Source: Capsicum annuum
Taxonomy: Eukaryota; Streptophyta; Magnoliopsida; Solanales; Solanaceae
DNA: 64,000 bases
Reading direction: 5' to 3'
Assembly: GCF_002878395.1 (NCBI RefSeq)
Contig: NC_061115.1
Location: 148,622,961 to 148,686,960 of the forward strand
Below, in pieces: positions 49,500 through 61,839 of this stretch; positions within the stretch are counted from its first letter, which is position 1, and the number at the start of each line of letters is the position of its first letter. Both the position numbers and the translations under genes were made by a program. The notes below the pieces were generated by a model. The model was not told the DNA's origin. It did no database searches and saw only the letters and a program-made list of their open reading frames with translations.

Positions 49500-50629
49500 A
49501 ATTCAGGCATTGACCGTTATCGGTACTGGATGATGTGCCCTGAGGAGGGACTAGGCAACTTAGAGGAGCTGGTGTGCTAGTAGCCTGAGTCTGGGGACAA
49601 ACATCCCTATTTCCCTACTTAGCATGCGGACACTCTTTGATTCTATATCCCAACTTACTATAACCATAAAAACCTTTATGTCCCAACAAACACTCACCAA
49701 GATAATTCTTACCATACTTAGCACATAGAGGATAACTGGTTTTTCTGCTCACACTATTCTGAGATCTGGATATAGAAGTCTTACCCCACTGCTCCTGCCT
49801 AGCTATAGGAACTGGAGCACTGGCTGAAGATGGTGCTGGAATAGATGAGTGACACTAAAACTGTGAATAATTTCCCCCTCCAAAGTTTGTATGGCCATAA
49901 TCAAATTATCCAGTTTTAGCCTTCTTATTTCCCCTCTCTCCCTCCTTCAACCTTACTGCCTTAATCTATCAAGCATGAATTATCAGTCTAGCAAGATATA
50001 TACCCATAATAAGCATGGCAGTCCTACACTCCTTGACTACCAAAGCAGATACTCCAGTAACAAACTTACTCATACTCGCCCTAGGGTTACCCATCGTATT
50101 AGGGGCATACTTAGACAACTGGTTGAACTTTAGGCAGTACTCTTTCACTGTCATCGAGCCCTACCTCAGGTTCACAAACTCCTTTACCTTAGTTTCTCTT
50201 ATCTCATGCAAAAAGAACCTATCTAGAAATATATCCTGAAATACCTGCCAACTCATAGGAGTTGTATTCACACCTCTACCATTCTTCTACATAACCACCC
50301 AATCATACACCATATCCTTCATCCTATATATGCCGATTTTATATTCTCTTCCTCAGTAACATGATAATTTGGGTAATCTTTCTTATCTCATCTAAGTAAA
50401 GTTATGGGTCCTCACCTACTTTTGACTCAAAGAACTCAGGCGGATTTATTCTTATAAAGTCATGAATTCTAGCTGCTACTAAATCCCCATTCTACTGAAG
50501 TGAGATAGCTTGGGCTAACGCCTAAAAGACAGCTCAAAATCCAGCAAAGGATATATTCTCATTCAGAGGGTCAGTAGGCTGGGGTGGATGGTTATCATTT
50601 CTTCTTGGATTTGCTCAATTACGAGGCAT
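49500..50629 (-). pseudogene. gag relic, element G1
   Basis: The ATG at 50629-50627 opens MPRN and then a stop. The capsid core is at about 50480-50150. The zinc knuckle near 49610-49680 reads FYGYSKLGYRIKEC, with two cysteines and the histidine lost, in contrast to the intact knuckle of G2. Confidence 0.75.
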
Positions 50630-50822
50630 ATTAAACTGTCATGTAAGAGCATGATTTAAAAGTAGATAGAGACACTATAAGCATGATAGATCATAAAAAA
50701 GGAGATGATTTCCTAAAAATGTCCCGTAGCCTCTTGCTCATTAATGTAGCATGTTTCACACCCATGATCAATACTCTATGTAATATGGCTTGTCTGACTC
50801 CCAAGGACTCTTATAATCTTAG

Positions 50823-50834
50823 GCTCTGATACTA
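50823..50834 (-). other. Primer binding site (tRNA-iMet) of G1
   Basis: The minus strand reads TAGTATCAGAGC, one change from canonical, directly inside the LTR starting at 50839. Confidence 0.85.
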
Positions 50835-50838
50835 AGTT

Positions 50839-52087
50839 TGTAACACCCCAAAAATAGATTCCGAGACATCACATGGTGCTCAAGACTATGAGTAGCCTTA
50901 AGCTAACCCTATAAGACTTCTACTAAATGTAAAGCTCATAATAAGGAAATATATATATATGTGTGTGTGTGTGTGTGTATAATCAAACCTAAAATGTAGA
51001 ATTCTATCTAAGCTAAGATAAAATTATCTGAATATGATATCTGAAAATACTTGACGTAAAAGTCTGGACAATCAATACTGGGAATCTGAATTATATCTAG
51101 CATTCTGACAACCCTCTACTATTAATAACTAGAGAGCCATTGAGGCAAGTCCCTAGCTGACTTGAACTGACTAAAACATGCTAAATCAACTATTGTAATA
51201 AGCTAAAAAAATTGAATAACTAGGTCCCCAAACTATGAGGACTCACCAACTGTTAGAATATAGATGGAGATGCTCAAAATCACTCACGTTACTGAAATTG
51301 AGCACCTGAACCTACATTATGAGACAATGTAGCACATAGACGTATATGCGGATCAGTACTTCTGGAATGTTTTGATTTATAGGGTGAATGCATAATTAAA
51401 ACAATAGCTCAATATTCGTATAAACTTGTAAAAAAATATTGCATGTTAAGTATAAATGACTCACATTATCTAGAATAACTAAAAGCTAAAAAAATCATGA
51501 ATCATGAGTGATAAAGCACTGTATAAATCTTGCGAGTTATAACACTTAGTTCTAAAATCTGTACTGATATTCTATCTTTTAAATCATCCGGTCTAAGTGT
51601 AGAAAGGACTCACTTTCATATCTATAAACTAAAAGCTTAAATCTAGTAGCTAATGTCTTATGTAAAGAAAAATCCAGCAACCCAAGGAATCAACAGAAAG
51701 AGATGGGTCAGATACTAGAATCTGCCCAAAAGTCCTGACTTTTTTGAGGCAGAACAAAAGATGTGCTCCAAGTCCTTGGGTTGTTGAACAGAATCTAACC
51801 ACACCAAAATGGATGGTACAAAGTCCTCCCTGAATTAAGTTGTGAGCCTTTACACTTAGTTTTTAAAAGCATTTTTGTTATTCTTTATTTTTTTCTGGAG
51901 ACTATAGGGAGGCTTTTCTAACCGACATAAAACATGTGAGCTAACATAGAGTCCAACATCTAGTTCCCTTATGAAAAAACCTCACTTTGGGGAGAGGTGT
52001 CATACTCATGCCAAGGAGTATAACCTAATCTAAGTGATCATATCTGTAACTGTCATCTATATAAAAATGGGAATAATTTGATAATCT
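50839..52087 (-). repeat. 5' LTR of G1, truncated
   Basis: Collinear with 43378 to about 44465 of the shared LTR, except for a 162-bp insertion at 51670-51831. Homology ends at GATAATCT near 52087, where H gag sequence begins. The promoter-proximal half is missing. Confidence 0.85.
51670..51831. mobile_element. Small insertion in G1 LTR, 162 bp
   Basis: Absent from the shared LTR at the matching point (44190-44215). Flanked by GAA on each side, a possible 3-bp duplication. An 11-bp perfect inverted repeat lies inside (CAACCCAAGGA at 51678-51688, TCCTTGGGTTG at 51773-51783). No coding content. The family is unknown; it could be a small MITE-like element or filler DNA. Confidence 0.5.
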
Positions 52088-52675
52088 ATTATCTACTACC
52101 ACATAAGAGGCATATCTAGCTAAATGAGTAAACTTGAGGGAATACTTTTTCATTGTCATGTTTCCTTATTTTAGATTAATAAACTCTAAAACTTTAGCTT
52201 CTCTCAACTCCAATAGGAAGAACCTATCAAGGAAAGTAGTAGCAAACCCTTCCGATTCTACAAGCCCTACATCTGTACCCCTATCTGCCTTCCACTACTT
52301 GAACCATATATGAGCCACATCCTGTAATTGGTAAGCATCTAATTCAGCGCTCTCACTGGAAGTCACCCCCATGATATCTGTGACTTTTTGCACCATATCA
52401 AGGAATTCCTATGGGTCCTCCTCATACTTAGACCATGTAAATGAAGGAGGATTTATTCGGGTGAAGTACCGAATTCTAGCTATAGTAGTACTAGCCACTG
52501 GGTTTGCCTGAATGAGAGTTAGGCATTCATTCTGGGCTGCCATAGAATGATCCAAAGTGGTGAAAGCTACTCTAAATTATGCGTGGGAGACATGCTCATC
52601 CAAGGGATCTGCCTGAACGGGCGGAGGTGCTAGATGATTTCCAATTTTTCTTTCGTTGGTTTTTTTGGTAGGCAT
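52088..52675 (-). pseudogene. gag N-terminal fragment, element H
   Basis: ATG at 52675-52673 (MPTKKTNERKIGNHLAPPP). One frame can be read for about 195 codons to the junction at 52088, with only four stops, each explained by a C-to-T change in a glutamine codon. It contains the capsid entry (ARIRYFTRINPPSFTW) and ESAELDAYQLQDVAHIWFK. Cut at the junction with the G1 LTR. Confidence 0.8.
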
Positions 52676-52883
52676 ACTCTGTAAATAAAAAAGAAAAATT
52701 GGATTAGACAGAGAGTTTAACTTGAGCTCATTCTCACCCGCACGACATGAATACTGAAAGAAGGAAAACTTTTCCTAAAATGCCTCATAGCCTCTTGTCC
52801 ATATGTGTGGTGCACTACACACCCATGTACAAGACTCTACTAGACGTGACTTTCAGACTCCCAAGGACTCTGTTGAACCATAG

Positions 52884-52895
52884 GCTCTGATACCA
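52884..52895 (-). other. Primer binding site (tRNA-iMet) of H
   Basis: The minus strand reads a perfect TGGTATCAGAGC. Confidence 0.9.
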
Positions 52896-52898
52896 AGT

Positions 52899-55325
52899 TA
52901 GTAATGGCCAAAGTCTTTACCCCGAATGCCACACGGTGCTCAGACCCTGAAGAACCATAAGCTAACCCATGACTGGCACCTGCTGTGAGCACTGAATAAT
53001 AATACTGAAATAATACAAAAAATAGACTGAAATGCCATAAGTTTCATAATCTAAAAACAAATTCTATATACTGATAAATAAATACTGGAAACTGAACATC
53101 TGTCTAAAATAATCTAGCCTGAAAGCCTCTAACTATCTAAACATGAGGTTGATAGGACAAGTCACTAACTAACTCTGACTACTGAATATACGAAACTACT
53201 AAAATACTAAAATGATAACTCTATCCTCGAACTATAAGAACTCACCACTAAATCTGTTACTGATATGTTGGGCTGCTAAGTACGGTTAGGAGCCTGTATG
53301 TCTGAACCTATGATATAATACATCATAGCGCAAAAGAAAGAGTATGCATCAGTACTTTGAATGTACTCGTATTCTAAGTGAGGTAGGATAATATGCAAAG
53401 GTTAATATGCATGAACAATAACTGGCTGAGTAACATGAGTATAACTGAATGAGAGTACATATATATCTAAAACTGTTGTAAATACTATTATGAAATGTTG
53501 GATGTAAATCTACTTTACAATAACTGAGATTATTGATTACTGAATTACTAATTAATGAGTTACTGATAATTGGGTGACTTTTTCTAATAGTCCTGATTCT
53601 ATAAAACTAAACTGAGTTCTATACTAAGCTAAGTGACTGTGTCTGACAGTCCTTAGTTTTTATACTGAGTCTAAAATTGAAACTATAACTGTATGAGTGT
53701 TCATCTAACCAACATACCCTGATTATAAACTGAGTTGGGGTCCAACCTTTGACCCCAGTTGTATGGGTGTTAGCACCTCGCCAAGGGATACTAATAATGG
53801 TTATGAGTTAACCCTATTTGGTAGGAAGATATTTTATCAACCCTCACTGGCAGGAAAACTCGTACGAGATGTATCAGCCCTTATTTCATAGGAAGATATC
53901 TCAACCTACACTGGCTACGTAGTTCTGTAACACAAGGATTGCTACTAAGTGTCAAACTCTTCATTGATAGGAATGCCCCTATCCTTGGGTTCGCTCGGTG
54001 ATGATTCCTAATCCCAACTGAATAGACACTGAACTTATTTCTAGACTGTACTTGGTTTGACTGAACTATTACTGGTCGTGCTAATTAACTGAATTGGACT
54101 GAGTTCACTGAGTTCTATTAACTGACTGAATACATTGTTTATGTCATTACTGAAACTATTCTATAACTACTGTAGCTCTAGGTAAACAAATAGATTTTCA
54201 GGTATTGAATACCCCCAGGACTCGAAAGCATTAAAAGTAAAGCATGGTATGATCTTGAAAAACATAACAATAAATACATGTTGACAATATATTCACCTAG
54301 GCATCTTATCAAACACTTGAGATATATGAAATTGTTCATGAATGGGACCACATGATGACATATCATGGTTTCACTATTCAATTCACATAGGCATTCTATC
54401 AAACACTTGGAGAGCATGGTTATTTCACATGAGGATAGTCAACACATGAACATCATGGATAAAATAATCAATTGTAATTTCAAGGGTTTAATATGCAAAT
54501 CATATAATTCACCATACTTGCTAATTTAATTTCATGAAAATTGTAATAAATCATGGATTAAAACCCAAATAATATCATGAACATGAATACAATCAAATTA
54601 GACATAAAATTCATGAAAACAATCAACTTATAGTTTTAAAAGTTCTTGAACTCCAAGGGTGGAAGGAAACCCTTAGATGAACACCTAACATATCTTGGTA
54701 ATCAAATTTGTGAAGATTGATGGTGTGTTCTTAAAGCTTGAACTTGAAATTAGATGCCCTAGGGTTTTTTTCTTGAGAGTATTTGAGAGGAAGTGAGTGA
54801 TTTTGCTCTTTTGGATGATTAAGTTCGTGTTTTGGGGCTAATTAAGAGTGGAGAAAATGACTTAATTACCGCTCTATATGTGGAATTATATAAGCAAAAA
54901 CCGTGCCCAGTGCGCTGGATGAAGCACCACGTTGATGGTCGACGCGATAGCCAATGCGACGCGTTGATATCGCATTAGCTTACTGGAATTTATAATGAGA
55001 TCTGTGGAAAAATATTTATCGATGTAGTAGGCAACGTGACTCATCGACATTGCATCGATCCACTACTTTGGACTCCAAAATGTGCCTCAAATAATGTTCA
55101 AAAAATTTAAAACTCATTCGAGAACATCTACTGACATTCCTAATCATGATTCAATCCAAGGATCGATATTTTAAGGTCATAAGGGTTGTAAAATAAGATC
55201 GCCAACTTAAGAAGGCTGAAAATAGTTCTAAGTATAAACACTTAACTAAAATCTCAAAGTTTAGAACCTCTTTTCATGCTCTAAAGGAATGAGTTAAGCT
55301 AGAATTCTGTGGGGTCTTACTTACA
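52899..55325 (-). repeat. 5' LTR of element H
   Basis: The family of the solo LTR at 12342-15595, but shorter. Shared traits are GACTGTGTCTGACAGTCCTT near 53635 and CACTGGCAGG repeats at 53810-53960. The 5' terminus is near 55325 (TGTAAGTAAGACCCC on the minus strand), where it interrupts a Tat-like protease. The word array lies at 54900-55075. Confidence 0.75.
54881..54892 (-). promoter_or_regulatory. TATA-like box in LTR of H
   Basis: The minus strand reads TTATATAATTCC, a few bases downstream of the word array. Confidence 0.45.
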
Positions 55326-57560
55326 TTGATGTCGGTTCTGGATGGTTCAATCCCAATTACTTGAATACAGACAACGATATGAAATTTATGTTGGATCCTA
55401 AGTCATATAAGTCTCTAGAAAATTAGGATGTCCCAATAGTACATGGTATAGTGAATGCTCTGGGATCACCTTTTTTCTGGGCTAGGGACCTAGTAGTGAC
55501 TGTACTACAGTGGTGCAAACCATCAACATCCTCAATCGTAGCTCCTTTCTTCTTTGTAACCAATTGCTTTAAAAACCTGACATTTCTAGGCATCTGCTAC
55601 AACGCCTCAAGAAGTTGAATATCCAAGCTCAATTCTTTCAGCATCTCTATAAATTGCTTGAATTTTCCTTCCTCTATTTTCTACTTCAGTCACTGAGAAA
55701 AAGGTGAGGGCGGTCTTGGAAGTTAACTTTTTTCTTTCTCAACAATTGAGCCCTTACCTTTTTTCTTAATGGTTGCATTATCTCCATTTATTGCCTTTTC
55801 TAAATTCATAATAGGTATCTCATCAACATTAGCTTCCACAGCAGGTAGTAGGGGGTCCATGGTAGTCATACTATTTCTCGTGGTAATGGAAAGAGCATGG
55901 TCATCTTTTTTTAGATTTTGCATAATGTTGCTCGGAAGGTTACCTGGCTTCCTCTGGTTTAGAGTTACTAACATCTACCCGAACTGGTGATCTAACTACT
56001 TGATAGTAGTTGTATGAGATTCAACATCTTGGGTCAACCCTAAAATGTCATCTTTAATCTCTTTAAGGTTGATCTCCTGATTTTCTTGACTCTTTACCAC
56101 CTTAGTCAGTATCTCTTCCGTTCTTGATTCTGGATCTCTTCTGCCAGGTAGAATGTACCGGTCTCTCTTCTCTCTTTATTCATCCTTCTTCCTCCAGTCA
56201 CCATCTCAATCCTTACTATGGTCTATATATGTATCCTAGTAGTTCCAACCTTGGTTCTATTTTCCTTAGGCTCGAAAACTTGCCAACTGATGATCGAGAT
56301 AATTTGTTTCCTCCTTCAATTCTGACTCATAATCTTTGGAAGTTGAACCCTATATTGTTACTACATTCATTTTCTCAAAAGTCACTACTGCAAGATGCTT
56401 TGATAGTACCCCTAGATCAGTTCTTTGCAGGATAATTTCTTGTGCTACTGAATCATCAGCTACTTTTTTGTCATAGAAGGAACCAATAGCATATGTTCTA
56501 TATCCCCTCTCATCCTCTCGAGTTTTCCACCCTCGGTTAGAGAGCAAAATTTGATCTAACATCTCCAAAGCCATCTCCCAGCGTAGCCTCATAAAATATT
56601 CTCCAGATATAATGCCTATCTTAGCTCTGGAGCTGGTTCAAGGCTCTATATAATATCTCCAATAAGCTCTCCCTTTCGATGGTTGGGCACCATACTCAGC
56701 TTCTTTTTGAACCTGAACCACGCCTCGTACATAGATTCTGACTGCAGCTGCCTAAAATTATCGATCTCATCCTTAAGCTGCAATATTTTGGATGGAGGTA
56801 AGAACTGGTTCAAGAATTGCCTGTATAAATCATTCCATGTAGTGATAGACCCTCTTGGAAATTCCCCTAACTATAAAGATATTTCTCCTGTAATTAAGAA
56901 GAGGAACAACCTCAGTCTAAGTGTTTCCTGATTTACCACTGGAATGGTGTACAAGCTATAGATCCCAATAAAACTAGCGAGGTACATATTTGCATCATCA
57001 TGCAAATACACCCTTCAAATTTAGGAGCTGGATCATTGTACTTGTTATATCAAACTTGATGTTTGGGGTTAAAAGAGGAGGAATAATAGCTCCAGTATCT
57101 GTCGGCTCAACGTATCCCAGATCTTTTTCACTATTTATATATTGATGCAGATACTAATATGTTGGGATCACTTAAACACGGGCATCTCTAGCTCTATTCT
57201 GATTTCTATCGAGTACTGCTCGGTGGTTTGCTCTTATATTTGCTCAGCCATCTCTGCCTCTCTACCCATTGAGCTTCTTCTGTTGCCCTCCTCTCATTTT
57301 TAGCTTGATATCAAAGATCACTAGTCTGTTGATCGATTATATCCTGTACTTCTTCGGGAAGAGGGGGAGGTATAACATCATGAACTTTTCTGTTCCACCA
57401 TCCTACTAGGTGTTTGTATGATCCTCTTTAGATTCGAATTCACTGGTATTAAGGGATTCCCTCTACTTCATGTGCTAGGCATACATCGATGTATACCCAA
57501 CTAAGAATAAAAACAAAAAAAAAATAAAAATTGTAACAACTTCACTTCACAAATCAACAC
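55326..57560 (-). pseudogene. gag-protease relic of Tat-like element I
   Basis: Minus strand. The gag core lies at about 57050-56350 (RWEMALEMLDQIL, NRGWKTREDERG), then the LNQRKPGNLPSN block with ITTRNS (55974-55723), typical of Tat/Athila gag, then the linker to protease. The active site reads DLYDLGSNINF near 55390-55410, keeping the aspartate. It is cut at 55326 by the LTR of H, so the rest of pol is elsewhere or lost. Stops and shifts are frequent. Confidence 0.75.
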
Positions 57561-57565
57561 CATAT

Positions 57566-57583
57566 TCCCCGGCAACAGTGCCA
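57566..57583 (-). other. Primer binding site of I (tRNA-Asp)
   Basis: The minus strand reads TGGCACTGTTGCCGGGGA, two mismatches to canonical. Confidence 0.85.
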
Positions 57584-57588
57584 AATTT

Positions 57589-58040
57589 TGGTTACGTCCA
57601 AGCTACACCTTCTCTCAGAATATGAGGGCTACTACTAAATATAGTAACAAATCCCAAGAGAATACGTTGAATCATGGCTCTCAACTGTTGTAATCGATGG
57701 GCAGACTCAAAAAGTAAATGGGGTGTTTTGAGTAGCAATGTTGAACAAGTGGAGAATATCAACTTCGGTTGTAATCAGTTGTATGTGAACACTAGGATTG
57801 TGTTCCCCTGGCTTCCAAACTCCATAAGTTTATCGTGCTTTGTTGAACCAACCTAATAATTTTCATACAGAATCGATAAGTTATGTACCTTTTATAGTCT
57901 TTTGGACAAGCAGAAGGATTTCACCCATTACCTTTTAAGTCTCAAAATGTCGTCTTACTAACCCTTATCTTGATCCCAGTTAACTAGTACCTTTTGAGTC
58001 TCTAGTTATTAGATAAAATCTAACCATCTTACGTATATAA
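57589..58040 (-). repeat. 5' LTR of element I, partial
   Basis: Begins next to the primer site with a CGTAACCA end. No second copy is in the window, so the outer edge is a guess. 58040-58200 holds nothing I recognise. Confidence 0.45.
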
Positions 58041-58199
58041 AATGTAGTAGCGTGGTTCGACAGTTAAAGTCCAAATTATTGTTGTTATTATCTTTTCCTA
58101 GTCACTACTCCTCTTTTGGAGTAAGTAGTAATAATCTAGGGGGGATTCTAACGTGTGCACCCATTAAGAAAACTATTAAAGTGAAGATAATACAGTGCA

Positions 58200-59160
58200 T
58201 GCATGGGTATTGGTTCAGAACGACAATAGCACATCCCCTACATATATCTAAATGTATGATTTCTTATATAGTTGAACTACTCTTGGCACCTTTCCTTGAC
58301 CTATTTGTCTGCTTGCCTTTAATGCAATCAACACAAGTATTGAAATCAGTAAAATCTAAAGCACTAAGTACTCTATGATTTACTAATCTCTTAATTCTAT
58401 TTAGGGATATATGTCCCAATCTTCAATGCCATAAAATAGAGGAATGCTCATTCATAACTCATCGTTTAGTGCTATCTTGAACATACATACCATTATGAGT
58501 GGAGTCATTTTGCAAACCAAAAGAAAAAATATCATCAAAAAATATTCCGTATCTAAAAAGTTAGTTTAGATTTATAAAATCGATTAAAAGAACCCTCTGG
58601 AAGGAGTATCTCAAAGGTACAAGTCATGATACTAAAATTAAATTCATAGAAAAGCTAGGAACATAAAAGGTCTTTTCCAACTTTAAAATAAAACCTCTAT
58701 TAATACGAAAATGCATGGTTCAATAACTTCTACATACAATTACATCTTGTTTTCTGAATAGATGTTTCGCTAAGCTCCCACTGACTTCCACAGGTTAAAT
58801 CCTTGCAAGAAATTTGTTATATGGATTGTAGAAGTAGAATCAGTCCACCACATGTTATGATTAAAACCGATCATACTAGATTCATAACAAACAAAAGAGA
58901 TAGAAGTACCTTTCTTCTCAAGCCATCATTGAAACTTGACACAATCTTTCTTTATGTGCCACTTCTTTCTACAGAAGCGACACTTGAAGTTTTTTTTATG
59001 TCATAGTCAAGTGGAGCCTTTCCTTTCAATTTTTAATTGGCTTGATTAGACTTCTATCCTTGAGTATTCATGAATGCATTTTCTCATATTTTCATAAACA
59101 ATCGACCCTCATCCTGAACACACATGGCCATAAGTTCATTAATAGACCATTTATCCTTAT
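58200..59160 (-). pseudogene. Ty1/copia fragment K: gag, protease, pre-integrase
   Basis: Minus strand. An intact zinc knuckle at 58941-58982 reads CRFCRKKWHIKKDC. A protease active-site relic near 58830-58860 reads TDSTSTIHI, lacking the usual glycine. The pre-integrase domain at about 58440-58200 keeps LWH, NRIKRLVNH, LDFTDFNTCVDCIKGKQ, the zinc-finger entry to copia integrase. It fades before the catalytic core. The gag end meets a plus-strand copia LTR at about 59160-59221. Confidence 0.75.
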
Positions 59161-59220
59161 GTGTGTTATAGAAGATCATAAAGGGGTTGTACTATGTAGG
59201 TAAAGTATTCAAAATATAGT

Positions 59221-59398
59221 GCACAAGGAATCTTCTCTAAACTTATACCATCTATAGTAAGATATTTTAAGTGCTTAGAAGATTCACCGGAAGTGAAAAG
59301 CAAACTCCAACAACGCCAACACTCCTATGAACTCCGACAATGACTGAAGGTATGTCGATCCATATATTTTGTTGTGTGTTTGCTCTTGCTTACTAACA
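59221..59398 (+). repeat. 5' LTR of copia element J, truncated
   Basis: Matches 61513-61692 (AATCTTCTCTAAACT, GTGCTTAGAAGATTCAC, GGTATGTCGATCCAT, ending CTAACA). The first 170 bp or so are missing. Confidence 0.8.
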
Positions 59399-59400
59399 TT

Positions 59401-59412
59401 TAGTATCAGAGC
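59401..59412 (+). other. Primer binding site of J (tRNA-iMet)
   Basis: TAGTATCAGAGC, one transition from canonical, two bases after the LTR. The following 680 bp are leader and AT-rich sequence with no domain recognised. Confidence 0.8.
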
Positions 59413-60094
59413 AAATTAGTATGTCTTTGCTTCGTGAATTTTTGGAGTTTGCAAATTATTCAAAAAGTGATGTTTCAGATTTTTTGGATCTGTAAATTTG
59501 AAAAATTTGATACAAATTCGTTTTAGAAATCATAAGAAAATAGTTCTTCTAATAAATTTGTGACTTTGTATTGATTTTTTCAGCCTCTGTAATGGCTTTT
59601 TCTAATAAAATAATGGGTTGAAATCGGGTCTGAAGAACCCAAATAGAGGAAGAATGTGATAGAAAATTCTTTATTTGTCCTGTAATTAAGTTTTTTGACA
59701 CAGAAGGTTAAGTGGGTCACATGCATTTATTAATTGAAACAATATACTGCAGTAGATCTCAACTTTGGAATTTCAATTTTTCTAAAAAATTTTATTATTA
59801 TTTTAATTTTTGTGCTTACATATTTAAGAAATCTTTAACTATTTAAAGTACTTAATGAGTTTAAAGTATGTATATTGTTAGTCAATATTTTATGGATAGA
59901 TACCTGAACAACAATTAGCACATAAAATTTAATTTTATGTCATAATATTTTAGCAATAATTTTTAGATTTAATATCTAGTGATTCCTACAATTTATTAAA
60001 ATTATACTTAGCCACAATAATTTGATTAATAAAATTATATTATGTTTAGGATCACATAAGAAAATTATAGACATTAAATAAGGATTAATTTTTA

Positions 60095-61036
60095 AGTGAT
60101 CTATCATTAAGTGAAATGATTTCTCTCTAAAAGTTTTGATATGAAAGACATGAATGATGCGTCTTATGTCATTGGCATTAAGATTCATCGAGATAGACAT
60201 CAAGATACCTTAGGTATATTTTAAGAAGCCTATATCAATAAAATTTTAGAGAGGTTTCGAATGAAAGATTGTTCACCAAGTGTAGCTTCTATTGTTAAGG
60301 GTGACAAGTTCAACTTGAATTGGTTATCGAAAAATGATCTTAAGAGGGAACAAATGAAAGACATTTCATACACTTTTGTTGTTGGAAGCTAAATGTATGC
60401 TCAGGTTTGTACAAGACTGACATAACATTTGGTGTTGAAATACTACGAACATATCAGAGTAATCTAGGTCTTGATTACTGGAGAGCTGCAAAGAATGTTT
60501 CAAGACATCTTCAAGGGATGAAAGATTACATGTTTATGTACAAAAGATCAAATGACTTGGAACTCATGGCTACTCTGATTTAAACTGTATTGGCTGTGTT
60601 GATTCATAAAAATCAACTTCTCGATACATTTTTATGTTAGTCGGTGGAGCTATATGTTGGAGGAATGCCAAACATACTTTGATTACTACTTCTAGTGTGG
60701 AAGCTGAGTTTGTTTCCTCTTTTAGGGCTATCTCAAATGGTATATGATTGAAGAGTTTCATTTTTGGGCTAGAATTGTTGACTCTATCTCTAAGCCATTA
60801 AATTTCTGTTGTGGCAATTCAAGTGCTATTTTTTCTCAAGGAATAACAAAAGTGGTTGTAGAAGCAAGCATATAGACATCAAGTATCTAGTCATAAGCGA
60901 ATGTGTTAAAGATAAGAAAGTTGTTGTTGAACACATTAGCACTGAAGTTATGTTAGCCGATCCTTTAGTTAAAGGCATACCACCGACAAAATTTAAGGAT
61001 CATATAGTCACAATGAAAATTAATTTCACTATGTAA
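60095..61036 (+). pseudogene. RT C-terminus and RNase H of copia element J
   Basis: Readable from FDMKDMNDASYVIGIKIHRD (about 60140) through ILERFRMKDCSPSVASIVKG and a MYAQVCTR block. RNase H then ends at 60809-61036 with KSGCRSKHIDIKYLVISE, VEHISTEVMLADPLVKGIPP and KFKDH. Gag, protease, integrase and the catalytic half of RT are deleted between the leader and 60095. Frameshifts and stops are present. Confidence 0.85.
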
Positions 61037-61342
61037 AATTTTCATTTTAATAATGAATGTTGATGAAACTCTATTTTATATGATATTTCTATTTTATATG
61101 ATATTTCTCAAATTTATAACTATGTGCACATTCAGTTTTATTTTAAGAAATATCGCTAAAGTATGGTCTAAAAGTTTCATTCAGTTTCATTTTATTTTAT
61201 TCAGTTATATGGTCTAAAAGTTTAGAAGCATAGTACAGTGTGATACATGAAAGATACTATTCACTCTAATAGGAACTATTTCCTTGATTCATGTATTAAG
61301 TTTAATTCATGGATGTTGTAAACGGACCAAGTGGGAGAATAA

Positions 61343-61692
61343 TGGAAGATCAAATTTTGAACTTTTGAAATGGTCCATGTCTTTCTGACCGGTTAAAACC
61401 AACTCTGTCCACTTTACTGTAACTTTCATAACTTTCACTCAATTTTTGTAACTTTTACGTAACTACTTTTGATGGACAAGTAGTATAAAATAGAAACTTT
61501 TATTCATCCTTAAGCACAAGAAATCTTCTCTAAACTCACACCATCTTTATTGAGATATTCCGAGTGCTTAGAAGATTCACTGAAAGTGGAAAGTGGACTC
61601 CTGTGATGCCAACACTCCAAGGAACTCCGATAATGATTGGAGGTATGTCGATCCATTTATTTTCGTTGTGGTATTGCTCTGTTTTACTAACA
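61343..61692 (+). repeat. 3' LTR of copia element J, 350 bp
   Basis: Begins TGGAAGATC after the polypurine tract CCAAGTGGGAGA (61328-61338) and ends ACTAACA. The length is typical of copia LTRs. TGACA follows; its partner at the left end is lost. Confidence 0.8.
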
Positions 61693-61839
61693 TGACAAGC
61701 TTCAAATCATTATATATATATATGTGTGAGTGTGTATGTATATAATAAGTGTTGAATCCCCTTGATATCTTCGTGTGCTTATAACTTCTTCAAATTTGAA
61801 CTCCCTTCTATATATTTCTGCGTCATGATTAGCTCCGTA

